The notes: a model not told the origin generated them from the sequence alone. DNA of 64,000 nt from Riptortus pedestris (GCA_019009955.1 CM032229.1:3972501-4036500); one strand, 5' to 3'; positions 14,298-22,672 are shown, counted from the stretch's first letter. Translations and numbers: made by a program.

Positions 14298-16387
14298 CTG
14301 TTAACGCTCTAGCGGTCGCAATTTTTGTTTGATCGTTACCAAACTCAGAATTTAATCGGTTTATGTAAAAAGTTACTGTCGTTAATGGCTAAAATCGGAC
14401 CAGTGGGAGGGGGGGTTTAGAGGGGGGATTTTTGAAAATTCAAAATATCTCCGTTATTATGCGTCGGATCGAAAAATTGTATAGAATAAATCTTATTGCA
14501 AATTCAATTTACTATAAATATTGTTCTATACATTTATTCTCTATCTTGAATATTAACCGAGATATTTGCATTTGTATTCTGAGTGTGGTCGCCAGTAGGC
14601 TATGTTCGGACTTTCCGCCGAGAGCTCTAGCGGCCGTTTCCATAACTATTCGTCCCTGGTGAATAGGTTTAGAGGTTAGGTTAACTGTTTTTTGGGGCTA
14701 GAAACTACTGGGTTATTATGCCCTAAATAATGTTTTAGGTTTTGAGGTTTCTTACTACTACAGTTGTTATTAGGCAGATATCTCTATTGTAAAACTTCAC
14801 GTTGGAAATCTACTTAGTTTACGCAGCCCCTGTGTGACGGACTTTTCTTCTTTGAATTTTGTTGGCTGGCCAGGTCATTCCATGTCGATTATCATGAAAA
14901 GGTCTATATGTTACCGTTTGTCACCATTCATTTATGATATACCCTGTCCATCATTTATTTATAATATAACATGTCACAATTCATTTTAATCTTTGTCATG
15001 AAAAAATTTCTAAAATATATTTAGATAAAAGAAGTATTAAATTCAATTTATTTACTTGATTGTATCCATTTTCATACAAGTTAAGTGTTTATCTAATGTG
15101 CTTAAAAAGAGTGTTTAATGGAATGTGTGTGTGTGTTAGGTTTGCTACCTGAACTGTGTGCGTATCCTGCTGAAGCATGGTGCTAATCCGAACTGTTCAT
15201 CTCGGAGTAACCTGACGCCGCTCCATGTCCTCATGTTCTCTGCGAGCGAGACTATGACCCTGGGGCGAGATCTAGACACCAACATGGAGTTCATCCGCAG
15301 CCTCCTAGTCCTCCTCCTACAGCACGGCCTCAAGACCAATATCAACTTCTCCCCTCGCACTTCCCACATACTCAGGGCTCTACTCGACATGGTCACTGCT
15401 ACCAGGGACCCTTCCGATATACACCACATATACAATCTTACTCTAACGTTTCTTCAAGTGAGTTACCTCCTATTTTTAAAGATTCACATACCTGCTTTAA
15501 ACCTCGGTTCCCATGAGGGCATAGGAATTTATTTAGTGACCAAACTCGCTAAATAAAATCCTTAGTCCCATTCTGGTTAGAAAAGGGTGTTAACCTTTAG
15601 ATAACCCACCCTGATTAGACAGTAGAACTAAGTGAACCTTAAAAAATAATTAAAATATGCATGTTTTTTTTTTTGTTGCAGATGAAATGAAGTATTGAGG
15701 TTGTATTCATAATATTATTTAAAAAAAAAAAATTCTAATTTCCATTGATCCTACCTAGGAGATGCAAAAATTAGGTCCCTTCATTTTTATATATAAAAGA
15801 AAATGAATAAATGAAGCTCTTTAATATTTCCATTGATGGGTAAATGTATTTTATTGTGTTCTAAAGTTAGCTAATAATGTCATTATAGATATACGTTCAC
15901 TTAATGTAATCCTAAAACATACTGGCCTTATGTTAGACTAATAGATTATTCAAATTTGCTAACCCTATTCACACTAAGAAGTGGATATCACAGACCACTT
16001 AAAAAAAATTATTATTAATTAAATTAATTAATCTTTGAGCCAATCCATTTGGTACTTGGATTATTTTAACTTTTATGCAGTTATTTAAATTAATAAGAGA
16101 TTTATTTAAAAAGGAGATTAATAACTCTCAATGTAATTAAATTGAATTTTATTTATCACTAGCTAAGGTACCCGGCTTCGCACGGGAAATCATTTGAGGC
16201 TAAATGATAATGGTATTTTTTTTGGGCTTTACTTTGTACAATATTTTTACATTTTCCCATCTCAATGCTTAGGATTTACACCCCAGTCCGGAGTGCTGGG
16301 GATATGTTAATAATAAAAGTATTTGTTATGTACTTAATTCTACAAAATACACAATATTTTTATATTACCCGTTTCCTGTGCATGTAT

Positions 16388-16429
<42 letters not shown>

Positions 16430-18884
16430 CATAATCATAGATTATCATATTATTATAGTCAAAAATACGGAGTTTCGTTGATTTAGATTTATCCTTTCAC
16501 GTCCTATAACATTGTTGACCCCATCTGTAGTTTTTCGTGTATACCTCATTCAAACATTGTTATACGGCAAAAGTTCATATAATAAAAATTACTTTAAATA
16601 ACAAAACAAACAACTTTTGTTATATGCACGTTTGCAGAAAAATGAATAGGTTACGAAATATCTTGATTTTACATTTCAGACCTCCCTTATAACCCCCACT
16701 CCTGTTCGTACCTCGAAATTTTAATATAGCTTATAATCAGGGAGGTGATAATACCAAATCACATACAGAGTTTCATTTAGTTTGGTTGAGTCTTTTGTGC
16801 CATATAAAATTGTTGAGTTCCACTTTAGTTTTTAGTGTATTATCTCGTTTATACTTTTTTATAGGACGAAAGTGAATATAACAATAGTTACTCTAAATAA
16901 CAAAATAAATAACTTTTGGCATGTGCATGTTTGCCGAAAAACCAATAGGCAACGAAATATCACACTTTTAATTTCTGGCCTCCCTTATATACCCCCACTC
17001 CAGGTAGTATAAATGAGTTATACGGTAAAAACTATAACAGGAATCAACAATTTCATTTGGTACTAAAGACTCAACCGAACTAAACAAAACTCCGTATGTG
17101 AATTAGCACTAACTCCTTCATGATAATAAGCTGTACTATTATTTCTAGGGACGAGCTGGAGTGGGGGTTGTAAGGGAGGCCTGAAATTAAAAATAACGAT
17201 ATTTCGTTTCCTATGTGTTTTTCGGCAATTATGCACATAACAAAAGCTGTTTATTTTGTTATTTAAATTAACGTTTGTTATATTGACTTTTTTTTTGTAA
17301 AGAAAGATGTGTTCATACAACAAACAATGAATTTGTACAGATCAAATCAATTGTTTCATCTTCCAAATTTTCCTTTGGCATTTAGTATATATTGGTCAGT
17401 CTGTGGCAAGAGAGCAGTGCTCCTAGCAGGGAATCCAGCAATTCCATCAACTCAGAATCCCTGCTAAGTCAAATTTTTTTGAAATTCCCACGACTTATGC
17501 CATTCATTACACAGGTCTACAAAAATAATCTTTCTGAAATTTGATTTGATGATTTTGGCCAATCTTTATGTTTTTTGGTGTGCTGAAGCTGAACATGAGG
17601 TCAGTTTTTTTCTATCACGTAAGGAAATTGTTCAATCTCAAGTAAGGGCAGAGGTACTACCATTAAAAGAAAACAGAATTGGCGAATAAGAGTTTTCATT
17701 ATTTATTTCAATGTTGTTTACTGTACAAAACACATAAATGTGTAGAAATAACAGCTTCAGAATTAACAGTGGCATATTTAGTTATTATTTTTATGAAAAC
17801 GTTTTTTTTCTCTTGAAAATTTCTCCGTGTTCGTTTCCGGGTGTAGGACTCTTCAGATGATTCACGCTGCAGCATCCAACAATAGTCAGCCATCATGTTT
17901 ACGTTCCATTTGCCCTGATACCTACGTTCCATTTCCTTGATGTCCTGATGGAACCTTTCCCCTTGTTCTTCACTTACTTCCCCTAAGTTTTCCGGAAAAT
18001 AGTCCACATGCGAATGTAAGAAGTGAACCTTCAAACTCATGTTGCAACCTTGTAATTGAAATGCCTTCAGCATGCGTTCCACATCATTGGGATAGCAAAT
18101 CTGAAAGATTGTAACTCTCCTTTGTACCATAAGCGAAGTTTTTTCTACGCAGCTATGACATACTTTGTGAGGAGCCGATACTTTATCTTGATCTCCTATT
18201 CTCAAGCCAAAATATGCATAATATACATTTTTGACAAAACCAGTTATATTTCGTTGGTATTTCTTAACTGTGTACTCACCACAGATAAAACAGAAGTAGT
18301 CTGGACTGGTAACACAACGACGATGAGACATTTTGTCAAAATGCACTTTCAAACCTTAAAATGCGTTCTTAATCACTTTGACACAACTAAGAGACCTCAG
18401 TGAATGTGTTCACTTCAGTTGATACTACTGAACTGAGAGAATGAACAGAAATTTAGCTCCAAGTTCCTGATACAACAAGTTCAATCTCGTTTAGCTTTAG
18501 ACGGTGACTACTGAGACCAAACAAGTACGTTCCTGTCTGAACAGGTCGTGCCTAGACACCCTCAGGCCTACAACATCTACTGAGGGAGTCATTGCCTACA
18601 CCACCTAGTGAAAGATGTGTGTTTATAAAAAGAGAAATCGTTTGGAAAAAACAAAAAAACAAAAAAAAACCTACTTCTTACCAAATTTATGTGTATAGCA
18701 GGTATATTATGTTCTATGGATTTGAAAAAAATCTGTACGTGATAGAGAAAAACGGACTTCATTTTCGGTTTCAGCACACCAAAAAACATAAAGATTAGCT
18801 AAAATTATCTAATCAAATTTTTGGTTGTAGACCTGTGTTATCTCTATTATGTTCAAAAATATATCTCTGTAGTTTTTACATGTT

Positions 18885-18937
<53 letters not shown>

Positions 18938-21019
18938 TATGGCAGGTAGAGGGTCAATGTGATCCTGTCCTAGTCCAGCCCACCTAACCATAGGCTGGTG
19001 TAAAGAAAAAAATTAGGAAGAAAGAAAAAAATCCAGATAGTCGATGAAAAGAAATTATATTGTACTTTTAAATTAGTCAAGTTTAATTACTAATTAATAT
19101 ATAAATACCCCCAAAAAATTGTAAAAAAAATGATGGAGTCATTAAAGAGAAGTGTCTTTCGGCACTAGAGTCACTCATCTGGGCGAGACAGATAGGTGAA
19201 ATAGGTAGTACCAGCAATGGATTTCCACTCTTTTATCCGTGCTGTGGCTGTCATGGTACTGCTGGGATCCAAGAAAATGTATCTCCTTGATGTGGAGAAG
19301 CCTCGGGCAGTTGATATTTGTATGGACTATTCATTAATTTCATTCAAATAATTAAATAAGTGCATCATGCATGAGAGATCACATTACAACTTCTGAATTA
19401 TTTTATTGTGTGTAGCAAAATATTTAATATATTTAGACTTCTCTTAAAGTTTTCTTATATTACTTCCTTGTAAGACGTAAAGGAAGTATTGTAATCATGA
19501 TAATTTTCAGTTTTCAGGGGAATTATCTTCTGATCTTTCCTGAACCCATTTTCACCAGTTTCAATGTGATGTATAAAGTATGTACATACATGTGTATATA
19601 TGTGAGTATGTTTCTCACATAGCTCAAAAATGACTAGCCTTAGAATTTGAAATTTCTCACATAGAACTGTTGTACCATCTAGTTTTGCACGACCTCCTGA
19701 GGGGGGAGGGTGAAGAAGAGGATGGAAATAAGTAATTGTAAACTTCTCCATACTTGTTGGGGGTACAACAAAATTATATAGAACCATTTTTGTTTTTGCC
19801 ATAGTGTCACAAATTATGTACTTTGACATTTTTTGATCTTATGGCATGTTTAATGCACATTTTGTTTATTTAACAAGGGATTCATGTGGTGTTAACATCA
19901 GATTTTAGCAGATATCCCTTTTGAGAAATTCGAAAATTCTAAATATCTCAATTCTTATGAGTCGGATCGAAAAATGTGTAGAGCCAATCTTGTTAAACAT
20001 TTAATTTTCTAAAGTTTTTGTGCAATTTATTTTTTTCTAATCACGAATATTAAGCAAGTTATTTGAATTTTTATGTTTTCAGCCTTTTAGTAAACTCCCA
20101 ATTCTAATTGTTTGATTTTTAGTAAATCAAATAAAGGGCTTGTACTGCCAGTATAAATATGATACTGTTGTCATAGCTGTTGGTGAAGACTGTCGTCACT
20201 GGCTGATGATTGAGTAAAGCTGGTATTCTGCTATAGATGCGAAGGCACCATCTTCAAGACATCAAAAGTTGTACTACTCGATCATCAGCCAGTGATGGTC
20301 TTCACTGACAGATATGACAAAAGTTTGATTTTTACTCCAAATAATTCTGTCACTAAAAATCTCATTTTCATCGTACATTCAAATAGGCTTGTTACTATGG
20401 GAGAAATTGAGAGTAGATGGTGAGATAAGATGACCAGAGTGCCATTCCAAAACGTGGGAAATCTGCTTAGTTTATGTAGCCCTGTGTGACTGACTTGTTT
20501 GTATTATTATTTAAGGATTTTTTTATTTGTACAGCTGAGCTGTAATGAGTTCTAAGGGTATAATATGTTTTTCAGTATGGCGCTAATCCCGATGTTAGCA
20601 TCACTCCTCAAACTACTCGGGATTCGTCATCAGTCGCATCATCCATCTACCTTCGGAGTGCTGGCTCTCATCCTGTCCTCTATCACTACGTCATCCTCGT
20701 CTCTCGGAAGGACGACCTAGCCCTCGACACTCAGCAGAGATTTGCACCGCTGATCTGGCTGTATGCGCTCAGCATGGGTCATAAACAGCTCTATTCTACA
20801 CTGTCTGCCTTGCTGCGTGCTCAGGAAGCAGGAGTCATCCCGGTCAGAGCGACTGCTCTCTGCTCTCTCCTCCGAGAAATGAGCTCAACACCTCGCACCC
20901 TCAAGCAGATCGTCCGCAATGTCATATACAGGGCTGTAGATCGGCAGCCAGCGATGATTGTCAACAAGCTCCCCCTCCCCAACTCCCTCAAGGACTACCT
21001 TCTCAACTTCGAACCATAA
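175..21019 (+). CDS. Ankyrin-repeat and SOCS-box (ASB-type) protein, 3' part, eight exons
   Basis: Exons 175-287, 993-1069, 3382-3602, 7000-7267, 10436-10536, 12673-12811, 15140-15457 and 20576-21019 all have GT/AG borders, and every junction keeps one reading frame to a TAA at 21017. The 559 visible residues contain repeated ankyrin motifs, such as VELLLKHGA (about 5-13), LLDHGL, NTPLHGL, YLLQNGA, RILLKHGANPN and YGANPD. The last 45 residues (about 515-559) form a SOCS box: TPRTLKQIVRNVIYRA, a spacer, then LPLPNSLKDYLL. In this family ankyrin repeats bind the substrate and the SOCS box recruits Elongin B/C and Cullin-5, making the protein an E3 ubiquitin-ligase substrate receptor. Upstream exons lie left of the window, so start and full length are unknown. 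The exact ASB paralogue cannot be assigned. No frameshift or internal stop is seen. Confidence 0.88.
993..1069 (+). CDS. ASB-type gene, exon
   Basis: Acceptor ends TTTTAG at 992 and the donor is GTAAGC at 1070. Joined to the previous exon it gives CVPDDRADRTSEKLQSAICY and then AIDGDQ in phase. It is too short to stand out as an ORF but fits the frame on both sides. Confidence 0.8.
1098..1740 (+). mobile_element. Family A (HINE-like) rolling-circle element, intronic
   Basis: It starts TTTTAGCAGATTTCCC and continues with a near-palindrome around CTTGAGGG. It has a (TA)n tract at 1226-1255, a G-rich stretch (1365-1380), then GGGAAATCTGCTTAGTTAAC and a GC hairpin with CCTGCGTGACGGACTTTTT. The subterminal GCAGATTTCCC/GGGAAATCTGC pair and the 3' hairpin define the family. 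It has no coding capacity, and the 3' arm (ACGCCGCCCCTGCGT) carries a hairpin mismatch. Confidence 0.75.
1956..2584 (+). mobile_element. Non-autonomous piggyBac-type element, 629 bp, TTAA target duplication
   Basis: Flanked on both sides by TTAA (1952-1955 and 2585-2588), with terminal inverted repeats starting CCCTTAGGCT on the left and CCCTTAGGCTATG on the reverse of the right. CCCT ends at TTAA are the mark of piggyBac transposition. Near the middle (about 2308) a decayed ORF starts ATGTCCGGAAAAAGA with acidic and leucine-rich remnants in broken frames. That suggests the shrunken N-terminus of a transposase gene; most of it is missing. Confidence 0.8.
2598..2705 (+). repeat. Family D repeat, half copy
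   Basis: The stretch TTGTCATACCTGTCGGTGGA through GTCACTGGCTGATGGTCGAG, then GGCACCATCTTTAAG, matches the left arm and centre of the inverted repeat at 20168-20320. The right arm is missing. It sits ten bases right of the piggyBac-type element. Confidence 0.5.
3382..3602 (+). CDS. ASB-type gene, exon
   Basis: Acceptor TTGTGCAG ends at 3381 and the donor is GTAAAT at 3603. It encodes 73 residues including VEILELLMQQGEDHW, RPLLHIACERGAWNCVKYL and YYPIHQAALRPIKFLELLIG, which are two to three ankyrin repeats. It leaves after two bases of a codon. Confidence 0.88.
3893..3934. repeat. (TA)n microsatellite
   Basis: About 20 uninterrupted TA units in AT-rich intron sequence. No family A or B ends are seen next to it. 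Confidence 0.9.
4627..5466 (+). mobile_element. Family A (HINE-like) element, intronic
   Basis: It opens TTTTAGTCTTAAGGGAAATC, so the first half of the 5' palindrome is partly lost. The TTCTTCAAATGTCCATCGAT block, (TA)n (4749-4780), TTTGTCTGTTAACACTCTAG and the poly-G block follow. The end is ATCTGCTTAGTTTACGCAG with the CCCCTGTGTGACGGACTTTTT hairpin region. The 3' module after TTGAATATTAACCGAG differs from that of the 1098 copy. Confidence 0.75.
6280..6500. repeat. Family E interspersed repeat, degenerate
   Basis: CCCTGAACCCACTTCGACTA followed by ATGATGTCTATACACTCATT and CTCGCATAACGCACTAAC matches the copy at 19455-19860 (CCTGAACCCATTTTCACCAG, ACATAGCTCAAAAATGAC). The same pattern is known as a dispersed repeat in insects, from general knowledge and not searched. 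No termini are visible. Confidence 0.45.
7000..7267 (+). CDS. ASB-type gene, exon
   Basis: Acceptor TTTGTAG ends at 6999 and the donor is GTAAGT at 7268. It encodes ankyrin motifs MTVLHLVFLLGR, CKLLLDHGL and GNTPLHGLIVRYALEEARYG. The junction with the previous exon gives the in-frame ankyrin turn LLIGCGAS. Confidence 0.88.
7861..9150. mobile_element. 1.3-kb foldback element with tRNA-like sequence in each arm
   Basis: The left arm (7861-8172) starts ACAAATTCTGTTAAAG and the right arm (8872-9150) ends CTTTAACAGAATTTGT. The arms are inverted copies over about 300 bases. Each contains a tRNA-like segment with an A-box-like TGGCTGAGTTAGTAGTGC and a B-box-like TCGAATC or TCAAATC (8030 region; reverse of 8985 region). 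The 700-bp centre has a 75-codon ORF (8284) of no recognised family. It could be a foldback transposon or two tRNA-derived SINEs joined head to head. No target duplication was found. Confidence 0.65.
9666..10150 (+). mobile_element. Old family A element interrupted by a piggyBac-type MITE
   Basis: The 5' part reads TTAGCAGATTTCACTAATGG then AAATTAGCTACTGATG. The 3' part reads GTGGGAAATCTGCATCG then TTTACCTAAGCTCTTTGTGA, a decayed terminal block. Both ends are diverged and the (TA)n tract is gone, so this is an old copy. A piggyBac-type element sits inside it at 9803-10038. Confidence 0.55.
9803..10038. mobile_element. piggyBac-type MITE, 236 bp
   Basis: TTAA at 9799-9802 and 10039-10042 flank terminal inverted repeats CCCTTTGACTG and GGTCAAAGGG. 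There is no ORF. Its TIR differs from that of the 1956 element after CCCTT, so it belongs to another subfamily. Confidence 0.75.
10436..10536 (+). CDS. ASB-type gene, exon
   Basis: Acceptor CTTTTAG ends at 10435 and the donor is GTAATC at 10537. It encodes VRYLLQNGARPSINQPGNSA and LACVLRHVRDWEF, an ankyrin repeat, and leaves after two bases of a codon. Confidence 0.83.
10576..10665 (+). repeat. tRNA-derived SINE family C fragment
   Basis: GGGGCTCAGGTTAGCCACAT, then CACTAAATAAAATCTGTAGT and CCTGGCTAGAAAATG. This matches the shared body of the copies at 15500, 32588, 43197 and 52642. Confidence 0.5.
11133..12130 (+). mobile_element. Family A (HINE-like) element, long subfamily, intronic
   Basis: About 1.0 kb. 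It has a 5' palindrome around TTCCTTAAGGGAAATC and (TA)n at 11260-11324. The body runs through TTCTCTATCTTGAATATTAA and a 350-bp 3' module containing TCTTTCCGGTGTGAAGCGGG and CTTCCTGTCGGCAGG. The ACGCAGCCCCTGCGT hairpin and GACAGACTTTTTT close it. Its module recurs in the minus-strand copies at 23486 and 34823 and the truncated copy at 61641. Confidence 0.85.
12673..12811 (+). CDS. ASB-type gene, exon
   Basis: Acceptor GGGTGCAG ends at 12672 and the donor is GTAAGT at 12812. It encodes YELLNMLLQEGGNPNVVGRD and GSVPLMVCLVPLINKDPLHH, a further ankyrin repeat. Phase is kept with both neighbours. A long ORF on the opposite strand here is a shadow. Confidence 0.85.
13416..14100 (+). mobile_element. 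Family A element, first of a head-to-tail pair
   Basis: It begins TTTTAACAGATTTCCCC, carries a near-100-base TA-rich tract (13542-13638) and ends GGGAAATCTGCTTTGTTAAC then CCCCTGCGTGATGGACTTTTT. The final T run is directly followed by the next copy. Confidence 0.8.
14096..14846 (+). mobile_element. Family A element, second of the pair
   Basis: It starts in the T run that closes the preceding copy (GGACTTTTTAGCAGATTTCC). It has a perfect GATTTCCCTTAAGGGAAATC palindrome, (TA)n at 14222-14294, and a 3' module including GACTTTCCGCCGAGAGCTCT. It ends GCCCCTGTGTGACGGACTTTT. The 29056 minus-strand copy carries the same module. Confidence 0.85.
15140..15457 (+). CDS. ASB-type gene, exon
   Basis: Acceptor GTGTTAG ends at 15139 and the donor is GTGAGT at 15458. 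It is exactly 106 codons and encodes LNCVRILLKHGANPN, NLTPLHVLMFSASE and LLVLLLQHGLKTNINF. These are two ankyrin repeats separated by a longer loop, typical of ASB proteins. Confidence 0.88.
15500..15615 (+). repeat. tRNA-derived SINE family C, 3' part
   Basis: TTTAGTGACCAAACTCGCTA, AATAAAATCCTTAGTCCC, ATTCTGGTTAGAAAAGGG and TAACCTTTAGATAACCC form the shared tail of this SINE family. Confidence 0.55.
15678..15797 (+). repeat. Family A 5' fragment, decayed
   Basis: TATTGAGGTTGTATTCATAA, then TTTCCATTGATCCTACCTAG, GAGATGCAAAAATTAGGTCC and a short TA tract correspond to the 5' 120 bases of family A. The 3' part is absent. Confidence 0.5.
16159..17315 (-). mobile_element. Helitron (family B), minus strand, 3' end present
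   Basis: Read on the minus strand the element ends CCGGGTACCTTAGCTAG followed by T, with a GC-rich hairpin-like region (CCCGTGCGAAGCCGGG) just before it. That is the CTRR end and A/T insertion site of canonical Helitrons. The body repeats blocks such as GGCCTCCCTTATAACCCCCA (about 16680 and 16980) shared with the other family B copies. Its 5' TC end is not recognisable. A (TA)n tract lies inside (16389-16428). Confidence 0.7.
17509..18838 (-). mobile_element. TIR-flanked transposon-like unit carrying a shortened zinc-finger-like ORF
   Basis: The ends are ACACAGGTCTACAA on the left and TTGTAGACCTGTGT on the right. Arms of about 110 bases (17509-17621 and 18737-18838) are inverted copies, sharing for example AATCTTTATGTTTTTTGGTG on the left and CACCAAAAAACATAAAGATT on the right. 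The unit is 1330 bp and surrounds the minus-strand ORF at 17708-18352. No clear target duplication was found (left flank CATT, right flank TATC). Confidence 0.7.
17708..18352 (-). pseudogene. Internally deleted member of an arthropod/Hydra multicopy zinc-finger-like protein family
   Basis: The 214-residue ORF joins two parts that are normally far apart in this family. Residues about 9-70 hold paired cysteines (FCFICGEYT, then HKVCHSC). Residues about 100-165 hold the C-terminal signature HVDYFPENLGEVSEEQGERF, then HQDIKEMERRYQGKW and MMADYCWML. I recall full-length relatives as several hundred residues with a middle region between these blocks. Here the switch occurs around VEKTSLMVQRR/VTIFQICYP, so the middle is deleted. 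It lies on the minus strand in an intron of a plus-strand gene, inside terminal inverted repeats. The family has no established function known to me; a transposon origin is likely. Expression is unlikely. Confidence 0.65.
18889..18926. repeat. (TA)n microsatellite
   Basis: About 19 TA units followed by a short TG run, not flanked by family A or B ends. Confidence 0.9.
19455..19860. repeat. Family E interspersed repeat
   Basis: It starts near TTACTTCCTTGTAAGACG, then AAAGGAAGTATTGTAATC, CCTGAACCCATTTTCACC, CACATAGCTCAAAAATGAC, GAACTGTTGTACCATCTAG. The 6280-6500 remnant shares the central blocks. The ORF of 124 codons on the minus strand is within the repeat and not supported. Confidence 0.5.
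19903..20497 (+). mobile_element. Shortened family A element carrying a family D inverted repeat
   Basis: It opens TTTTAGCAGATATCCCTTTT and jumps straight to the 3' body (GAAAATTCTAAATATCTC), so the 5' body and TA tract are deleted. It ends GTGGGAAATCTGCTTAG then TTTATGTAGCCCTGTGTGAC. A foldback repeat lies inside at 20168-20320. Confidence 0.65.
20168..20320. repeat. Family D inverted repeat, 153 bp
   Basis: The left arm TTGTCATAGCTGTTGGTGAA through GTCACTGGCTGATGATTGAG is inverted in the right arm CGATCATCAGCCAGTGATGG through TTCACTGACAGATATGACAA. The 58-base centre includes GCACCATCTTCAAG. One arm plus the centre recurs at 2598-2705. Confidence 0.65.
20576..21019 (+). CDS. ASB-type gene, terminal exon with SOCS box
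   Basis: Acceptor TTTTTCAG ends at 20575. The exon is 147 codons plus TAA. It opens with the ankyrin turn YGANPDVS and continues with helical sequence (RFAPLIWLYALSMGHKQLYS). It ends with the SOCS box, whose BC-box-like part is TPRTLKQIVRNVIYRA and whose C-terminal part is LPLPNSLKDYLLNFEP. The LP-rich end and the stop soon after YLL are typical of SOCS boxes. Confidence 0.9.
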   Translation, partial: YGANPDVSITPQTTRDSSSVASSIYLRSAGSHPVLYHYVILVSRKDDLALDTQQRFAPLIWLYALSMGHKQLYSTLSALLRAQEAGVIPVRATALCSLLREMSSTPRTLKQIVRNVIYRAVDRQPAMIVNKLPLPNSLKDYLLNFEP

Positions 21020-21268
21020 AACCTATCCTCTTCACAGCTTTCAACTACGCTCGCCCGAGTCATACCACAGGTATCCAACTACTTTTCTTTATGCTAGCCT
21101 TTGAACCAAGAGATGCATTTTTAATTTAATGATTTTATCGAAATAAATAAACCTGACATTTCCTCCATTCCAACAAAATAATTTAGTAGGATGTAGTGGA
21201 GTAGTAGGTTAAATCACCATGCCCCATAACAAAGGTGTCAGGTTGATGTTCAAGGAGTCCTCACTAAA
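21020..21268. other. 3' UTR and downstream flank of the ASB-type gene
   Basis: It contains the polyadenylation signal at 21142, then a SINE-like stretch (about 21185-21265, GGTGTCAGGTTGATGTTCAA). No coding signal is seen. Confidence 0.5.
21142..21151 (+). terminator. Polyadenylation signal of the ASB-type gene
   Basis: Overlapping AATAAATAAA lies about 125 bases after the stop codon. It is the first plausible polyadenylation signal on this strand, implying a short 3' UTR (21020 to about 21170). Confidence 0.55.
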
Positions 21269-21393
21269 TTAACAGATTAAGGGAATCAACTATTAAGGTT
21301 GTACTCATGAAGCAGTTTTTGAAAAATTTCATCAAATTTCCATCGAGAAGATGATGAAAATGAAGCCTGTTCATAATTTTATATATATATATA

Positions 21394-22672
21394 CTAGCTC
21401 AGATACCCGGCTTAGTCCGGAAATTCATTTGAGGCTGGATGGTGATGGTATTTTTTTGGCTAGGCTTTAATTTGCTTAATATTTTTACATTTACCCGTCC
21501 CAGTGTTTACAGTTAATACCCGTCGTTTCTGTGGATTTGTTAATAATAAAATTAATTTTTTATGTAAGACTTCACTGTCCTCCATATTGTCATATTTCCC
21601 GTTTCCTGTGCATTATGCATAGATTTAAATTATTAAGGACAAAATATTATAATAATATATTATAATTTGAATTAATTTTTCCAGGTGAGGTACCTGGTAG
21701 TTCATATTGAAAAGAATTGTTGAGCAAATTTCTCTAAATAACAAAATAAACAACTTTTCTTATGTGCATATTTGCCGAAACCCCAATAGGAAACGAAATA
21801 TCACTATTTTTAATTTGAGGCCTCCCTTATAACCCCCGCTCCTGCCTGTCCCTAGGAATGTTAGTATGGCTTATTATAAGGAAGGTATTAGTGCTAATAC
21901 ACATACCGAGTGTTTAATTTAGTTAGGTTGAGTCTTTTGTGCCAAATAAAATTGTTGACTCCTGCTATAATTTTTAGAAGATAACGCCTTTATACACGGT
22001 ATACGATGATAGTGTATATAACAAAAGTTTCTCTAAATAACAAAATAAACAACTTTTGTTGTGTGCATATTTGCCGAAACCCCAATAGGTAACAAATATC
22101 ACTATATTTAATTTCAGGCCTCCCTTATAACCCCCACTCCTGCCCTTCCCTAGAAATGTTAGTATGGCTAATTATAAGGAAGGCGTTAGTGCTAATTCAC
22201 ATACCGAGTTTGGTTTAGTTCGGTTGAGTTTTTTGTGCCAAATAAAATTGTTGACTTCCGCAGCAGTTTTTAACGTATAACTCATTTAAACTTTAGGTAT
22301 ACAACAAAAGTGTATATAACAAACTTACTCCAAATAACAAAATAAACAACTTTTTTAATGTGCATAATTGCCGAAAATGCATTAGGAAACAAAATATTGC
22401 TATTTTTAATTTCAGCCCTCCCTTATAACCCCCACTCCTGTTCGTCTCAGAGAATATTAACATAGCCTAAAGTCTAAGTTGGGTTAGTAGTAATATACAT
22501 ACCAAGTTTCATAAAATTCGGTTCAGCCGTTTATGCATGAAAACAAATAAACAAATAGACACCAAAGAAACAAAATGCAGTTATGGTGTCTATGACATGT
22601 GAAACGAAAAGTTATCGTGAAATTTCGTGAAAAAAATCAATTTACAGACAGAGGTTACAATCTATATATATA
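21394..22672 (-). mobile_element. Helitron (family B), minus strand, left half of a head-to-head pair
   Basis: On the minus strand the 3' end reads GCCGGGTATCTGAGCTAG followed by T, with hairpin CCGGACTAAGCCGG. The 5' region at about 22662 carries GATTGTAACCTCTGTCTG and a TA-rich start. The body contains several tandem variants of a block GGCCTCCCTTATAACCCCC (near 21831, 22121 and 22416), spaced about 290 bases apart. There is no ORF for a Rep/helicase. Confidence 0.75.

Larger units (their letters stand above)
15458..20575. other. Largest visible ASB intron, 5.1 kb
   Basis: It contains SINE and family A fragments, a minus-strand Helitron 3' part (16159-17315), the TIR-flanked zinc-finger-family derivative (17509-18838), a (TA)n tract (18889-18926), a family E copy and a shortened family A copy. 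No additional exon was seen. Confidence 0.6.

Noticed and set aside
18056..18403. 115-codon plus-strand ORF
   Set aside because: Antisense shadow of the zinc-finger-family ORF at 17708-18352.
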